Below are positions 1-8,810 of a stretch of 64,000 bases of DNA, piece after piece. Below the pieces are notes generated by a model. That model saw only the letters and a program-made list of their open reading frames with translations, was not told where the DNA came from and searched no databases. A program made the position numbers and the translations under genes. Source of the stretch: Solirubrum puertoriconensis (GTDB lineage: Bacteria > Bacteroidota > Bacteroidia > Cytophagales > Hymenobacteraceae); the NCBI RefSeq assembly GCF_001483135.1, contig NZ_LNAL01000008.1, forward strand, positions 806,001 to 870,000, given 5' to 3'. How positions within the stretch are numbered: position 1 is the first letter of the stretch; the number at the start of each line of letters is the position of its first letter.

Positions 1-55
1 GCAGGCCGAAAAGCTCGTGCGTGACTTCATCACAGCCGAGTTGGCAATTGTCTGA
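1..55 (+). CDS. gmk: Guanylate kinase, C-terminal end (partial)
   Basis: The window opens inside an open frame that reads QAEKLVRDFITAELAIV and stops at TGA 53-55. The stop overlaps the ATG of nadD (TGATG), so the two genes are translationally coupled. The helical ending with KLVRDFI resembles the C-terminus of bacterial guanylate kinases (GMP + ATP to GDP + ADP), and gmk next to nadD is a common order in Bacteroidota. Only 17 residues are visible, so the name rests mainly on context. Confidence 0.55.
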   Translation, partial: QAEKLVRDFITAELAIV

Positions 56-642
56 TGAATACCCCGCGGCGTGTGGGGCTGCTTTTCGGCTCCTTCAATC
101 CCATTCATACCGGACACCTGATTGTGGCTAACCACATGGCCACGCACACCGACCTTGATGCGGTGTGGCTGGTGGTGTCGCCGCAGAGCCCGTTTAAGGT
201 GGGAGAGGAGTTGTTGCCCGAGCAGGAGCGCTTGGCTATGGTAAACCTAGCCATTACTGGCAACCACAAACTGCAAGCCTCGGATGTGGAGTTTGATATG
301 CCCCGCCCGAGCTACACCATCGATACCCTCGACGAACTGCGTGCCCGCCATCCGGGTACGCAGTTCGTGCTTTTAATGGGCGGCGACAATTTGCCGGGGC
401 TTCCTAGGTGGAAAGCGGCCGAGCGCCTGCTTAGCGAGATAAGTATTTACGTGTACCCAAGGCCCGGCGAAGTGCTCCCGAGCGAGTTGCCCAACAACGT
501 ACGCATTGCAAGTGCTCCTTTGCTCGATATCTCGGCTACGTTCGTTCGCAACAGTGTGCGGGCAGGCAAATCGGTTCGCTACCTCGTGCCCGATGCTGTA
601 TTACAGCGTATCAACGAAGCTGGTCATTGGCGCACCTCCTAG
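55..642 (+). CDS. nadD: Nicotinate-nucleotide adenylyltransferase NadD
   Basis: 195 aa. Catalyses nicotinate mononucleotide + ATP to deamido-NAD in cytoplasmic NAD synthesis. The N-terminus carries the nucleotidyltransferase signature GSFNPIHTGH (about residues 12-21), and the C-terminal ISATFVR (about 163-169) is the ISSTxIR-type ATP-binding motif. Length is normal for the family. The ATG overlaps the upstream stop in a TGATG junction, which fixes the start. The TAG stop lies inside the long palindromic terminator that separates this gene from the convergent frr. Confidence 0.96.
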   Translation: MNTPRRVGLLFGSFNPIHTGHLIVANHMATHTDLDAVWLVVSPQSPFKVGEELLPEQERLAMVNLAITGNHKLQASDVEFDMPRPSYTIDTLDELRARHPGTQFVLLMGGDNLPGLPRWKAAERLLSEISIYVYPRPGEVLPSELPNNVRIASAPLLDISATFVRNSVRAGKSVRYLVPDAVLQRINEAGHWRTS

Positions 643-707
643 GTGATGAAAACAGAAAGGCCCGGTTACATCTGTAACCGGGCCTTTCTGTTTTCATCAC
701 CTAGGAG
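636..707. terminator. Bidirectional terminator, 35-bp perfect inverted repeat
   Basis: Arms 636-670 and 673-707 are perfect reverse complements over 35 bp, separated by only TC. The hairpin lies between the convergent nadD and frr and contains the nadD stop codon (640-642). Runs of A on the left arm and T on the right give a poly-U-like exit in both directions. Each end carries a CCTAGG (638 and 700). The structure is seen directly; the terminator role is inferred from its place and form. Confidence 0.88.
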
Positions 708-708
708 C

Positions 709-1272
709 TTAGATCGTCATGATCTCGGCTTCCTTCTTGCTCATCAAGTCGTCGATCTTTACGATGTAGCTATCGGTGTATTTCTGCACCTTGGCTTCAG
801 CATCCTTAACGGCATCCTCCGAGGCGCCGTCTTTCAGCAGCTTACGCAACGACTCATTCACGTCTTTGCGGATACCGCGAATGCGGATTTTGCCGTTTTC
901 AGCCTCATTTTTTACTTGCTTCACCAGGTCGCGGCGACGTTCCTCCGTCATGGGCGGCAGGTTCAGGCGTACCGAGTCAGCATCCATTACTGGGTTTAGG
1001 CCTAGGTCACTGTTTTTGATGGCCTTCGAAATTTCACCCAGCATGTTTTTTTCCCAGGGGCGGATAACCAGCGAGCGGGCATCGGGAGCCGAAACATTGG
1101 CTACCTGTGCTACCGGGGTGGGGGAGCCGTAGTAATCTACGCGCAACGAATCGAGCATGGTCGGGGTGGCTTTACCAGCCCGAATGCGCGACAACTCGGT
1201 GTTGGTGTGCTGCAGGGCTTTGCCCATCGACTCCTCGGCGTCGCTCAGGTACAGCTGAATTTCTTCGTCCAC
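709..1272 (-). CDS. frr: Ribosome recycling factor
   Basis: 187 aa, the standard RRF length. It splits post-termination 70S ribosomes together with EF-G. The sequence has the typical RRF features: the LSRIRAGKATP segment near the N-terminus, a middle VRLNLPPMTEERR and a C-terminal helix ending in DDLMSKKEAEIMTI. It lies about 65 bp downstream of pyrH on the same strand, the usual pyrH-frr pairing. Its stop abuts the palindromic terminator shared with nadD. Confidence 0.97.
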   Translation of the reverse strand: MDEEIQLYLSDAEESMGKALQHTNTELSRIRAGKATPTMLDSLRVDYYGSPTPVAQVANVSAPDARSLVIRPWEKNMLGEISKAIKNSDLGLNPVMDADSVRLNLPPMTEERRRDLVKQVKNEAENGKIRIRGIRKDVNESLRKLLKDGASEDAVKDAEAKVQKYTDSYIVKIDDLMSKKEAEIMTI

Positions 1273-1338
1273 TTCTGAAAAATTAAATGTTAAAAGTTGA
1301 GTGCTTAAATGGGGCGGCTACAAACGTAGCTGCCCTGT

Positions 1339-2133
1339 TCAGGCTTGCTCTGCTTGCGTACTAGAAGCTTGCTTTAAATCGGGTGCTAGGCTGGGCTCAA
1401 CGTCGGCATCGGGAGTTGGGGTGCCACTCATGGTCACCAGCGTGCCTACGGTTTCGCCTTGCACTAACTTAAGCAGGTTGCCCTCTTTGTTCATGTCGAA
1501 CACAATAATGGGCAAATTATTCTCCTTGCAGAGCGTGAAGGCCGTCATGTCCATCACGTTAAGGTTCTTCTCCATTACCTCATCGAAGGTAATCTGCGGG
1601 AAGCGGGTGGCCGATGGGTCTTTCTCTGGATCGGCGGTATAAATGCCGTCAACCCGAGTGCCCTTAAGCACCACATCCGCTTCTACCTCAATAGCCCGCA
1701 ACGATGCGGCCGAATCGGTGGTAAAGTAGGGCGAGCCAATGCCCGCGCCAAAAATTACCACGCGGCCTTTCTCGAGGTGGCGCAATGCTCGGCGGCGGAT
1801 ATAAGGTTCGCACACGCGCTGAATGGTAACTCCCGAAAGCAGACGCGTTGGAATGCCCAGCTTCTCTAGAGCGCTTTGCAGCGCCATCGAGTTGATAACG
1901 GTAGCCAGCATACCCATGTAGTCGCCCTGTACGCGGTCGAGGCCAAAAGCTTCGGCCTGTACGCCGCGAAAGATGTTGCCGCCGCCAATTACCACGGCTA
2001 CTTGCACGCCCAACTGCGCCACCGCCCGGACTTCCTCGGCGTATTGCATCAGACGCTCGGCATCGATGCCGTATTGTTGCCGGCCCATGAGGGCTTCGCC
2101 GCTCAGCTTCAACAGAATTCGGTTGTACTTCAA
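1339..2133 (-). CDS. pyrH: UMP kinase PyrH
   Basis: Phosphorylates UMP to UDP in the cytoplasm; amino-acid-kinase fold. Seen: [13 protein letters not shown] at the N-terminus, [11 protein letters not shown], and [21 protein letters not shown] near the C-terminus (in two parts on either side of residue ~200). I chose the TTG at 2131-2133 because it starts at [12 protein letters not shown], where family members begin; an in-frame ATG at 2188-2190 would add 19 residues that look like translated spacer. A C-terminal tail of about 20 residues ([13 protein letters not shown]...) exceeds the usual length. It lies between the biotin carrier and frr, probably in one transcript. Confidence 0.93.
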   Translation of the reverse strand: MKYNRILLKLSGEALMGRQQYGIDAERLMQYAEEVRAVAQLGVQVAVVIGGGNIFRGVQAEAFGLDRVQGDYMGMLATVINSMALQSALEKLGIPTRLLSGVTIQRVCEPYIRRRALRHLEKGRVVIFGAGIGSPYFTTDSAASLRAIEVEADVVLKGTRVDGIYTADPEKDPSATRFPQITFDEVMEKNLNVMDMTAFTLCKENNLPIIVFDMNKEGNLLKLVQGETVGTLVTMSGTPTPDADVEPSLAPDLKQASSTQAEQA

Positions 2134-2198
2134 CGTTCTCAGATTAGGTTGTTTAACTTTCGCTAAGCGACAATAGCCTAGGTGCAGCAACTGGCCTT

Positions 2199-2699
2199 TT
2201 AGGCAAATTGCACCAGTACTTGCCCTTTGTTCACGTTATCGCGCAGGTTCACTTTTACGGCGCTAACCACACCATCGCCGGGCGACTTGAGGATGTTCTC
2301 CATTTTCATGGCCTCAAGCACCAGCAGAGCATCGCCTTTCTGTACCGCTTGGCCAGGCGTTACCCGAATGTCTACAATCAAGCCGGGCATCGGGGCCTTT
2401 ACCTCGTTGATCTTGTTGCTCGCTGCCTCGCTCATGCCGAGTTTCTCCAGTAGCAGATCAAACTTGTCCTTGGCTTGCAGTTCAAAGCGCTGGCCGTTTA
2501 GCTTAAGCCATACTTGCTTATTGGCCGCATCTATCTCCAAAAGCTCAGCCGAATAGGAACGCCCCTCCCACAACAAATGGTAGCGGCCTTCGCCTAGGCT
2601 TACAAGGTCCCAGCTAAATGGCTCCCCGTCAATACTAATTTCATTTGGTTTGAAATCGATATTCCAAGACTGTTGAGAGCCGGTACGAACCTGTAGCAT
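2199..2699 (-). CDS. Biotin/lipoyl-attachment carrier protein (acyl-CoA carboxylase BCCP-type)
   Basis: 166 aa. The C-terminal half is a biotinyl domain with the attachment motif EAMKMEN, whose Lys would carry biotin, framed by [12 protein letters not shown] and KGQVLVQFA. The N-terminal half is a beta-rich extension ([20 protein letters not shown]) typical of Bacteroidota biotin carriers of propionyl-CoA or oxaloacetate-type carboxylases. It shuttles CO2 between carboxylase and transferase subunits, which are not in this window. First gene of a minus-strand group with pyrH and frr. Which carboxylase it serves cannot be told from sequence alone. Confidence 0.88.
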   Translation of the reverse strand: MLQVRTGSQQSWNIDFKPNEISIDGEPFSWDLVSLGEGRYHLLWEGRSYSAELLEIDAANKQVWLKLNGQRFELQAKDKFDLLLEKLGMSEAASNKINEVKAPMPGLIVDIRVTPGQAVQKGDALLVLEAMKMENILKSPGDGVVSAVKVNLRDNVNKGQVLVQFA

Positions 2700-2805
2700 A
2701 CGGGTGGAAATAAGGGGTAGAAAGCAGCGGAAAAGGGCTTAAAGATAGGCGTAATCTGAAATTATTTCGGAACTTCAACCCCCAGATTACCCCAAATCCA
2801 GCGCA

Positions 2806-5385
2806 ATGAAATACCCGGCAGTCGGTGCTCTTGTTTTGGCTATTGCTTTGCCCTTCAACTCGCTGGGGCAAGCCAATAAGTCCGGAACGCCTAAGAAGAA
2901 CGCCCCGAATAAGCCCGCGTCTACCGAAACACCCGGTCAGGCGCAAATCTCGTCGCAGTCCATTCTGATAGTGCCCAACTGGCTGCCGCCAGTTAATCCT
3001 ATCCAGCCGGCTGCCACCCTGTTGCACGACCTCGTCGACACCAAACTTGATGTCCGATTCGACTGGACAAAGCAATGGCTGCTAGGTGTAGCTACGGTAA
3101 CCGTACGCCCGCACTTCTACCCACAAACGCAGTTAGTGCTCGATGCCAAAGGCTTCGAGGTTAAGTCGGTTAAGTTGGTAACGGGTGGCAAGGAAAAGGC
3201 CTTGAACTACCAGTACGACAAACGACGCTTAGCCATTACGCTGGATAAGGCTTACAACCGTACCGAGCCGTACCAGGTCCGCATTCAGTACATCGCCAAG
3301 CCAAACGAGTTAGCAGTAGGGGGTAGCGCTGCCATTACTGCCGATAAGGGCTTGTACTTTATTAACCCGCTAGGTACCGAGAAGAACAAGCCGAAGCAGA
3401 TCTGGACGCAAGGCGAGACCGAAGCCAACTCCTGCTGGTTTCCTACCATCGACCGTCCTAACCAGCGCATGTCGCAGGAAATAAGCATGACTGTCGATCA
3501 GCAATTTAAAACGCTGTCGAACGGCTTGTTGGTGTCGTCTAAGAAAAACAGCGATGGTACGCGCACCGATACGTGGAAGCAAAGCATCCCGCATGCGCCC
3601 TACCTTGCCATGATGGCCGTTGGTGATTTTGCCGTGGTAAGTGATACGTGGCGCGGCAAAGCCATCGACTACTACGTGGAGCCTCAGTACGCGGCACACG
3701 CTAAGGCTATTTTCGGCCATACTCCCGAAATGCTCGAGTTCTTCTCGAAAAAGCTGGGGGTAGATTTCCCATGGGAGAAATACGCGCAGGTAGTTGTGCG
3801 CGATTACGTGTCGGGAGCGATGGAAAACACCACCGCCACGGTGCACGGCGATTTCGTGCAAAAAACCCGCCGACAACTGATCGACGGCAACGACGAAGAA
3901 GTAATTGCGCACGAAATTTTTCACCAGTGGTTCGGCGACTACGTTACTACTGAGTCATGGTCGAACCTGCCGCTTAATGAATCACTAGCCGATTACTCCG
4001 AATATCTCTGGACGGAATACAAGTATGGCAAACAGGCGGCTGATATGTTGGGTCACCGCCAAACCAATTTATACCTAGAAGAAGCTCAATCGAAGCGCGA
4101 ACCGCTCATTAGGTATCGTTATGCCGATAAGGAGGATATGTTCGACCGACATTCTTACGAAAAGGGTGGGCGGGTGCTACATATGTTGCGCAACTACATT
4201 GGCGATGATGCTTTTTTCACGGCTCTAAATAAATACCTTACAACACACAAGCTGACGTCTGTAGAAGTAGCCGAACTGCGAATGGCCTTCGAAGACGTGA
4301 CAGGAGAGGACCTTATGTGGTTCTTCGACCAATGGTTTATGCAACGCGGCCACCCCACCATCAAGGTGTCGCACTCGTACGCCGACGGTAAGGTCTCTCT
4401 GCAGGTTGTGCAGAAGCAGGATACTACTTACCAGCCGGTTTACCGTTTGCCCGTTACTGTTACCACTTGGGTAAACAACCAGCCTACCGACCACAAAATT
4501 GTGGTTACAAAAGCTAGTCAAACATTCCAGCTGCCAGCAAGCCAACGCCCAAGCTTGGTTCACTTCGATTCGGAGAAGATTTTGCTGGCCGAGCTCACGG
4601 AGGAGAAAAGCCAGGAGGAGTTACTTTACCAGTATTATCACGCCCGTAACTTCCTATCAAAAACCCAAGCCATTGAAGAGCTTCGCTCCAAAGTTGGCGA
4701 CTTGGCTGTAAGCGGCATGATGCGCCACGCCTTGAACGATTCGTTTTGGGGCGTTCGGGCTGCAGCTGCAGAAGCATTGAGACGCTATCGAGGGCCTGAG
4801 GGAGGCGCTATTAGAAAAGAACTTGAGCGCGTTGCCACTACCGACAAGGATAGCCGCGTGCGTGCAACCGGGCTAAGTGCTCTTACTACCTTCCAAAACG
4901 AAGATTTTGGGACTATCTATGCCAAAGCGCTGAACGACAGCTCATACGCTGTGCTAGGAGCGGCCATCAACGCCTTGGCCAAGTCGCCAACAGTTAATGC
5001 GCAACAACGCATCGAAGCGTTGCGCAATGACAAAAACCCGGTAATTGTTGGGGCCCTATCAAACTATTTCGCGCTGAATGGCAGCTTGGATCATTACCAA
5101 TGGTATTTGTCGCAAATGGACGATGCAGATGCTGCCACCTTGTACCAACTGTTGCAGGACCTAGGAAACTTCATGCTTCGGATACCTGCGGTTGAACGCG
5201 ACAAGGCAGTAAGGAAAATGGAAGTCATGGCCCGTACGAACCCTCGATACGAGGTGAGGTTGGGGGCATACAAGGGCCTTAGTACCCTCGCCGGGAACAT
5301 GCCCACACTGAAAACAACACTTGCAGACATCCGCAGCAAAGAAAAAGATGAACGACTGGTAGGTATATATAACCTGCTGCAGTAG
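2806..5385 (+). CDS. Secreted M1-family metallo-aminopeptidase with C-terminal HEAT-like repeats
   Basis: 859 aa. An N-terminal signal peptide (ALVLAIALPFNSLGQA) points to export. The catalytic domain has the M1 substrate motif GAMEN (337-341) and the zinc site HEIFH (369-373) with the third ligand Glu392, exactly HExxH-x18-E. The last roughly 270 residues are helical repeats (WGVRAAAAEALRRYRG, DSRVRATGLSAL) like the HEAT-type end of this family. It likely trims N-terminal residues from peptides in the periplasm. Stands alone between a minus-strand group and the tRNA operon. Confidence 0.95.
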   Translation: MKYPAVGALVLAIALPFNSLGQANKSGTPKKNAPNKPASTETPGQAQISSQSILIVPNWLPPVNPIQPAATLLHDLVDTKLDVRFDWTKQWLLGVATVTVRPHFYPQTQLVLDAKGFEVKSVKLVTGGKEKALNYQYDKRRLAITLDKAYNRTEPYQVRIQYIAKPNELAVGGSAAITADKGLYFINPLGTEKNKPKQIWTQGETEANSCWFPTIDRPNQRMSQEISMTVDQQFKTLSNGLLVSSKKNSDGTRTDTWKQSIPHAPYLAMMAVGDFAVVSDTWRGKAIDYYVEPQYAAHAKAIFGHTPEMLEFFSKKLGVDFPWEKYAQVVVRDYVSGAMENTTATVHGDFVQKTRRQLIDGNDEEVIAHEIFHQWFGDYVTTESWSNLPLNESLADYSEYLWTEYKYGKQAADMLGHRQTNLYLEEAQSKREPLIRYRYADKEDMFDRHSYEKGGRVLHMLRNYIGDDAFFTALNKYLTTHKLTSVEVAELRMAFEDVTGEDLMWFFDQWFMQRGHPTIKVSHSYADGKVSLQVVQKQDTTYQPVYRLPVTVTTWVNNQPTDHKIVVTKASQTFQLPASQRPSLVHFDSEKILLAELTEEKSQEELLYQYYHARNFLSKTQAIEELRSKVGDLAVSGMMRHALNDSFWGVRAAAAEALRRYRGPEGGAIRKELERVATTDKDSRVRATGLSALTTFQNEDFGTIYAKALNDSSYAVLGAAINALAKSPTVNAQQRIEALRNDKNPVIVGALSNYFALNGSLDHYQWYLSQMDDADAATLYQLLQDLGNFMLRIPAVERDKAVRKMEVMARTNPRYEVRLGAYKGLSTLAGNMPTLKTTLADIRSKEKDERLVGIYNLLQ

Positions 5386-5449
5386 CGCAACTTAGATCAA
5401 AACCAGAGTCAATAAGAAAAAAAATCATCTAGTTTTTTTGATCGACTGC

Positions 5450-5479
5450 TTGACTTGCATCCTAAAGCATCTAATTTTG
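5450..5479 (+). promoter_or_regulatory. Bacteroidota-type promoter of the tRNA-Tyr/Gly/Thr-tuf operon
   Basis: TTG at 5450-5452, 19 bases, then TAATTTTG at 5472-5479 fits the -33 TTG / -7 TAnnTTTG consensus of the Bacteroidota primary sigma factor. It lies about 85 bp upstream of tRNA-Tyr, with a leader hairpin between. Confidence 0.8.
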
Positions 5480-5482
5480 CGT

Positions 5483-5526
5483 CTCCATTCAGCAATCGAG
5501 CTGCAACAAGCTAGATCTGAATGGAG
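5483..5526 (+). promoter_or_regulatory. Leader hairpin of the tRNA-Tyr operon
   Basis: Arms CTCCATTCAG (5483-5492) and CTGAATGGAG (5517-5526) are perfect 10-bp reverse complements. The hairpin starts a few bases after the -7 element, so it would form the 5' end of the transcript. A near copy (CATTCAG...CTGAATG) stands at the same place before tRNA-Trp at 7283-7315. It could be a processing signal or stability element. Confidence 0.6.
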
Positions 5527-5563
5527 AAACAGTGCCAGTAATCGACAGGCGCTATAGCAAAAT

Positions 5564-5646
5564 GGGGGGATTCCAGAGCGGCCAAATGGGACGGACTGTA
5601 AATCCGTTGTCTTACGACTTCGAAGGTTCGAATCCTTCTCCCCCCA
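5564..5646 (+). tRNA. tRNA-Tyr (anticodon GTA)
   Basis: Acceptor stem GGGGGGA (5564-5570) pairs with TCCCCCC (5639-5645), with A as discriminator. The anticodon loop CTGTAAA gives GTA at 5598-5600. A long variable arm makes it a class II tRNA of 83 nt, as expected for bacterial tRNA-Tyr. The T loop is TTCGAAT. No CCA is encoded. First tRNA of the cluster leading into tuf. Confidence 0.95.
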
Positions 5647-5670
5647 CACCCTTTCTTGTCATTGCCTTAC

Positions 5671-5743
5671 GCGGGAGTAGCTCAGTTGGTAGAGCGGCAG
5701 CCTTCCAAGCTGCAGGTCGCGGGTTCGAACCTCGTCTCCCGCT
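5671..5743 (+). tRNA. tRNA-Gly (anticodon TCC)
   Basis: Acceptor GCGGGAG (5671-5677) pairs with CTCCCGC (5736-5742), followed by discriminator T. The anticodon loop CTTCCAA gives TCC. T loop TTCGAAC. It lies 24 bp after tRNA-Tyr in the same transcript. CCA is not encoded. Confidence 0.95.
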
Positions 5744-5780
5744 CTTTCTGCCTAAGCTTAAGCGATGACTTGAAATACCA

Positions 5781-5852
<72 letters not shown>

Positions 5853-6015
5853 CAAGAGTGATACCAACGGGGCAGCGCGCCTGCCGCCGTATGGCCTGCA
5901 GCAAGCGACGTGCAGTTTTTCCTAAGGAGAAGTCTGCGTTTCGCTTTCTTGCAGTATACACGCAGCGCGTTTCGCATCCTCTTTTTCCTCAAAATTTCTT
6001 CCCAATCTCCTTACA

Positions 6016-7203
6016 ATGGCTAAAGAAAGTTTTGACCGGTCCAAGCCGCACGTAAACATCGGCACGATCGGTCACGTGGACCACGGCAAAACGACCCTGA
6101 CCGCCGCCATCACCACCGTGTTGGCAAACAAAGGTCTGGCTGCTAAGCGTGACTTCTCCTCGATCGACAACGCTCCTGAGGAAAAAGAGCGCGGTATCAC
6201 CATCAACACCGCTCACGTAGAGTACGCAACTGCCAACCGTCACTACGCTCACGTTGACTGCCCTGGTCACGCTGACTATGTGAAGAACATGGTAACTGGT
6301 GCTGCTCAGATGGACGGCGCTATCCTCGTAGTAGCTGCTACCGACGGCCCGATGCCCCAGACCCGCGAACACATCCTGCTGGCTCGCCAGGTAGGTGTAC
6401 CGCAGCTGGTTGTGTTCATGAACAAAGTGGACATGGTTGACGACCCCGAGCTGCTCGAACTCGTTGAGATGGAAATCCGCGAGCTGCTGTCGTTCTACGA
6501 CTTCGACGGTGACAACATTCCGGTTATCCAAGGTTCGGCCCTAGGTGGTCTGAACGGCGATGCCAAGTGGGTAGGCACCATCGAGGCTCTGATGGATGCT
6601 GTTGATAACTTTATCCCGATTCCTCCGCGTCTGACCGATCAGCCGTTCCTGATGCCGGTAGAAGACGTGTTCTCGATCACCGGCCGCGGTACCGTGGCTA
6701 CGGGTCGTATCGAGCGCGGTGTTATCAACTCGGGTGACCCAGTTGAAATCCTCGGTATGGGTGCTGAGAACCTCAAGTCGACCGTAACTGGTGTTGAGAT
6801 GTTCCGCAAGATCCTCGACCGTGGCGAAGCTGGTGACAACGTAGGTCTGTTGCTCCGTGGTATTGAAAAAGAAGCCATCCGTCGTGGTATGGTTATCTGC
6901 AAACCCGGCTCGGTAACTCCTCACAAAAAGTTCAAGGCTGAAGTTTACGTACTGTCGAAAGAAGAAGGTGGCCGTCACACGCCGTTCTTCAACAACTACC
7001 GTCCGCAGTTCTACTTCCGCACCACCGACGTTACTGGCATCATCTCGCTGGCTGAAGGCGTAGAGATGGTAATGCCTGGTGACAACGTAACTATCACTGT
7101 TGAGCTGATCAACTCGGTAGCTATGGAAAAAGGTCTCCGTTTCGCTATCCGTGAAGGTGGCCGTACGGTAGGTGCCGGTCAGGTAACTGAAATCCTCGAC
7201 TAA
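6016..7203 (+). CDS. tuf: Elongation factor Tu
   Basis: 395 aa GTPase that brings aminoacyl-tRNA to the ribosomal A site. G1 motif GHVDHGKT (residues 19-26), DCPGHADY (G3) and NKVD (G4) are all present, followed by the two beta-barrel domains ([13 protein letters not shown]) and the conserved C-terminus. Codon use is strongly biased, as expected for a very highly expressed gene. It is co-transcribed with the three upstream tRNAs and closed by the terminator at 7222. No second tuf is in this window. Confidence 0.99.
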   Translation: MAKESFDRSKPHVNIGTIGHVDHGKTTLTAAITTVLANKGLAAKRDFSSIDNAPEEKERGITINTAHVEYATANRHYAHVDCPGHADYVKNMVTGAAQMDGAILVVAATDGPMPQTREHILLARQVGVPQLVVFMNKVDMVDDPELLELVEMEIRELLSFYDFDGDNIPVIQGSALGGLNGDAKWVGTIEALMDAVDNFIPIPPRLTDQPFLMPVEDVFSITGRGTVATGRIERGVINSGDPVEILGMGAENLKSTVTGVEMFRKILDRGEAGDNVGLLLRGIEKEAIRRGMVICKPGSVTPHKKFKAEVYVLSKEEGGRHTPFFNNYRPQFYFRTTDVTGIISLAEGVEMVMPGDNVTITVELINSVAMEKGLRFAIREGGRTVGAGQVTEILD

Positions 7204-7221
7204 TTACCGAAAGGTTAAGAC

Positions 7222-7258
7222 AATCCGCCCACGAAAATTTCGTGGGCGGATTTGTTTT
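7222..7258 (+). terminator. Rho-independent terminator after tuf
   Basis: Arms 7222-7236 and 7238-7252 form a 15-bp G+C-rich inverted repeat with an AAATTT centre, followed by TTGTTTT. Its 3' end also supplies the TTG of the next promoter. Confidence 0.85.
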
Positions 7259-7281
7259 ATCTAGAAGCTTCACTACATTTG
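7252..7281 (+). promoter_or_regulatory. Promoter of the tRNA-Trp-secE-nusG operon
   Basis: TTG at 7252-7254, 19 bases, then TACATTTG at 7274-7281: a full match to TTG-N19-TAnnTTTG. It overlaps the end of the tuf terminator, so the two operons are packed directly against each other. Confidence 0.82.
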
Positions 7282-7282
7282 C

Positions 7283-7315
7283 ACTCCCATTCAGAGCATT
7301 TACATCTGAATGAGT
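7283..7315 (+). promoter_or_regulatory. Leader hairpin of the tRNA-Trp operon
   Basis: CATTCAGA (7288-7295) pairs with TCTGAATG (7305-7312); with a small C bulge the stem can also extend through ACTC/GAGT (7283-7286, 7312-7315). Position and core sequence match the hairpin before tRNA-Tyr. It begins right after the -7 element and ends 6 bases before the tRNA. Confidence 0.58.
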
Positions 7316-7320
7316 AATAC

Positions 7321-7391
7321 ACGGGCGTAGTTCAAGGGTAGAATAGAGGTCTCCAAAACCTTTGATGGGAGTTCGAATCTCTCCGCCCGTG
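7321..7391 (+). tRNA. tRNA-Trp (anticodon CCA)
   Basis: Acceptor ACGGGCG (7321-7327) pairs with CGCCCGT (7384-7390), followed by discriminator G. The anticodon stem GAGGT/ACCTT encloses CTCCAAA, giving CCA. T loop TTCGAAT. tRNA-Trp just before secE is the common bacterial order. Confidence 0.95.
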
Positions 7392-7461
7392 CTGATTGAA
7401 ACCAGAAGCCGGCCGCTGCTGAAGGGGCCGGCTTTGCCTTACCGCCAACCGGCCACCCTAC

Positions 7462-7656
7462 ATGGATAAGTTGTCGAAATACTTCCGCGATACCGTCGAG
7501 GAGATGCGTTACAAGGTGACGTGGCCTTCTTTTGACGAGCTGCAGAAGAGTGCCGGTTTGGTGCTCATCGGCTCCATTGTGTTTGCCATTGTGGTTGGCC
7601 TGATGGATGTGACGTTTGAGTCGCTGCTGAAGGCGTTCTACAATTCGTTCCGCTAG
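7462..7656 (+). CDS. secE: Preprotein translocase subunit SecE
   Basis: 64 aa, a minimal SecE with one transmembrane helix. The amphipathic KYFRDTVEEMRYKVTWPS segment (the KxTWP motif) precedes the membrane span GLVLIGSIVFAIVVGLMDV. It clamps SecY in the SecYEG channel; secY is also in this window. It follows tRNA-Trp and precedes nusG by 24 bp, the classic secE-nusG pair. Confidence 0.95.
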   Translation: MDKLSKYFRDTVEEMRYKVTWPSFDELQKSAGLVLIGSIVFAIVVGLMDVTFESLLKAFYNSFR

Positions 7657-7680
7657 GTCTCACTATTTGCCAGAAGTAAA

Positions 7681-8241
7681 ATGGGAGAATTGAAGTGGTA
7701 CGTGGTTCGTTCAGTGAGCGGCCAAGAGAAGAAAGCTAAGCAGTACCTCGAAACCGAAATTCATCGTCACGGTCTCGATGAGCTAGTACCCCAGGTGCTA
7801 ATTCCTGCCGAGAAGGTGTACGAAATGCGTAACGGTAAGAAGCGGGTACGTGAGCGTAGCTTCTTTCCTGGATACATACTTATTCATGCTGATTTATCGC
7901 ATGGTGAGGTTGATCACATAATCACCACTACGCCTGGTGTGCTCGGGTTTTTGAGTGATAAGGAAGGAAAGGCGGCCAACGCAAAACCCGTCCCCTTGCG
8001 CATGAGCGAGGTAAACCGCATTCTAGGTATCGTTGATGAAACGGAGGAGCAGCCAGCTTCGCTAGAAGTGCCCTTCGTGGTTAACGAGACAGTTAAGGTA
8101 ATAGATGGACCATTCAATGGTTTCTCTGGTACTGTAAATGAAGTATTCGAGGAACGCAAAAAGTTGAATGTAATCGTCAAAATTTTCGGCCGTGCTCAAC
8201 CAGTTGAGTTGAGTTATACACAGGTCGAAAAGGAACAATAA
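7681..8241 (+). CDS. nusG: Transcription termination/antitermination protein NusG
   Basis: 186 aa. An N-terminal NGN domain (KWYVVRSVSGQEKKAKQYLE; RSFFPGYILIHAD) is followed by a KOW domain (VKVIDGPFNGFSGTVNEVFEE). It binds RNA polymerase and couples it to ribosome or Rho. Normal length. Part of the secE-nusG-rplK-rplA unit. Confidence 0.97.
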   Translation: MGELKWYVVRSVSGQEKKAKQYLETEIHRHGLDELVPQVLIPAEKVYEMRNGKKRVRERSFFPGYILIHADLSHGEVDHIITTTPGVLGFLSDKEGKAANAKPVPLRMSEVNRILGIVDETEEQPASLEVPFVVNETVKVIDGPFNGFSGTVNEVFEERKKLNVIVKIFGRAQPVELSYTQVEKEQ

Positions 8242-8354
8242 ACTGTTACAGTTGAGTTACTTGTCGTCCGCTCCTGACTTGTAGCTGCTTCCAGATAGGA
8301 GCATTTTCCACAACGGCATCAGGCGCCACCTGAAGCCGAAGTTTAACAAACCAA

Positions 8355-8798
8355 ATGGCCAAGGAAATCAAAGGTTACCTGAAGCTTCAGGTAAAGGGAG
8401 GCGCGGCTAACCCCGCCCCGCCGATTGGACCTGCACTTGGTTCGAAGGGCTTGAACATCATGGAGTTTTGCAAGCAGTTCAATGCTCGCACCCAGGATAA
8501 AGCCGGTCAAGTGTTACCTGTTCTCATCACCATGTACACCGACAAGTCGTTTGACTTTGTGGTGAAGACGCCGCCTGCGCCGATCCTGCTCATGGAAGCA
8601 GCGAAGATTCAGAGCGGGTCGAAAGAGCCGAACCGTAATAAGGTTGGCTCGGTGACCTGGGACCAAGTCCGCCAAATTGCCGAAACGAAAATGCCCGACT
8701 TGAACGCTTTCAAGATCGAGTCGGCCATGAAGCTCGTAGCTGGCACCGCTCGCAGCATGGGTCTCACCATCACGGGTGAAAATCCTCTCACCAAGTAA
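8355..8798 (+). CDS. rplK: Ribosomal protein uL11
   Basis: 147 aa. Binds the GTPase-associated region of 23S rRNA. Typical uL11 sequence: [20 protein letters not shown], the PPxxxLL-type [13 protein letters not shown] segment and the C-terminal [10 protein letters not shown]. It follows nusG after 113 bp and precedes rplA by 12 bp. Confidence 0.98.
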   Translation: MAKEIKGYLKLQVKGGAANPAPPIGPALGSKGLNIMEFCKQFNARTQDKAGQVLPVLITMYTDKSFDFVVKTPPAPILLMEAAKIQSGSKEPNRNKVGSVTWDQVRQIAETKMPDLNAFKIESAMKLVAGTARSMGLTITGENPLTK

Positions 8799-8810
8799 TC
8801 GGGACAGACC

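Noticed and set aside
5395-5441. A/T-rich inverted repeat after the aminopeptidase (GATCAAAA ... TTTTGATC)
   Set aside because: The stem is weak, with a long loop and no G+C-rich core; not supported as a terminator although it may help.
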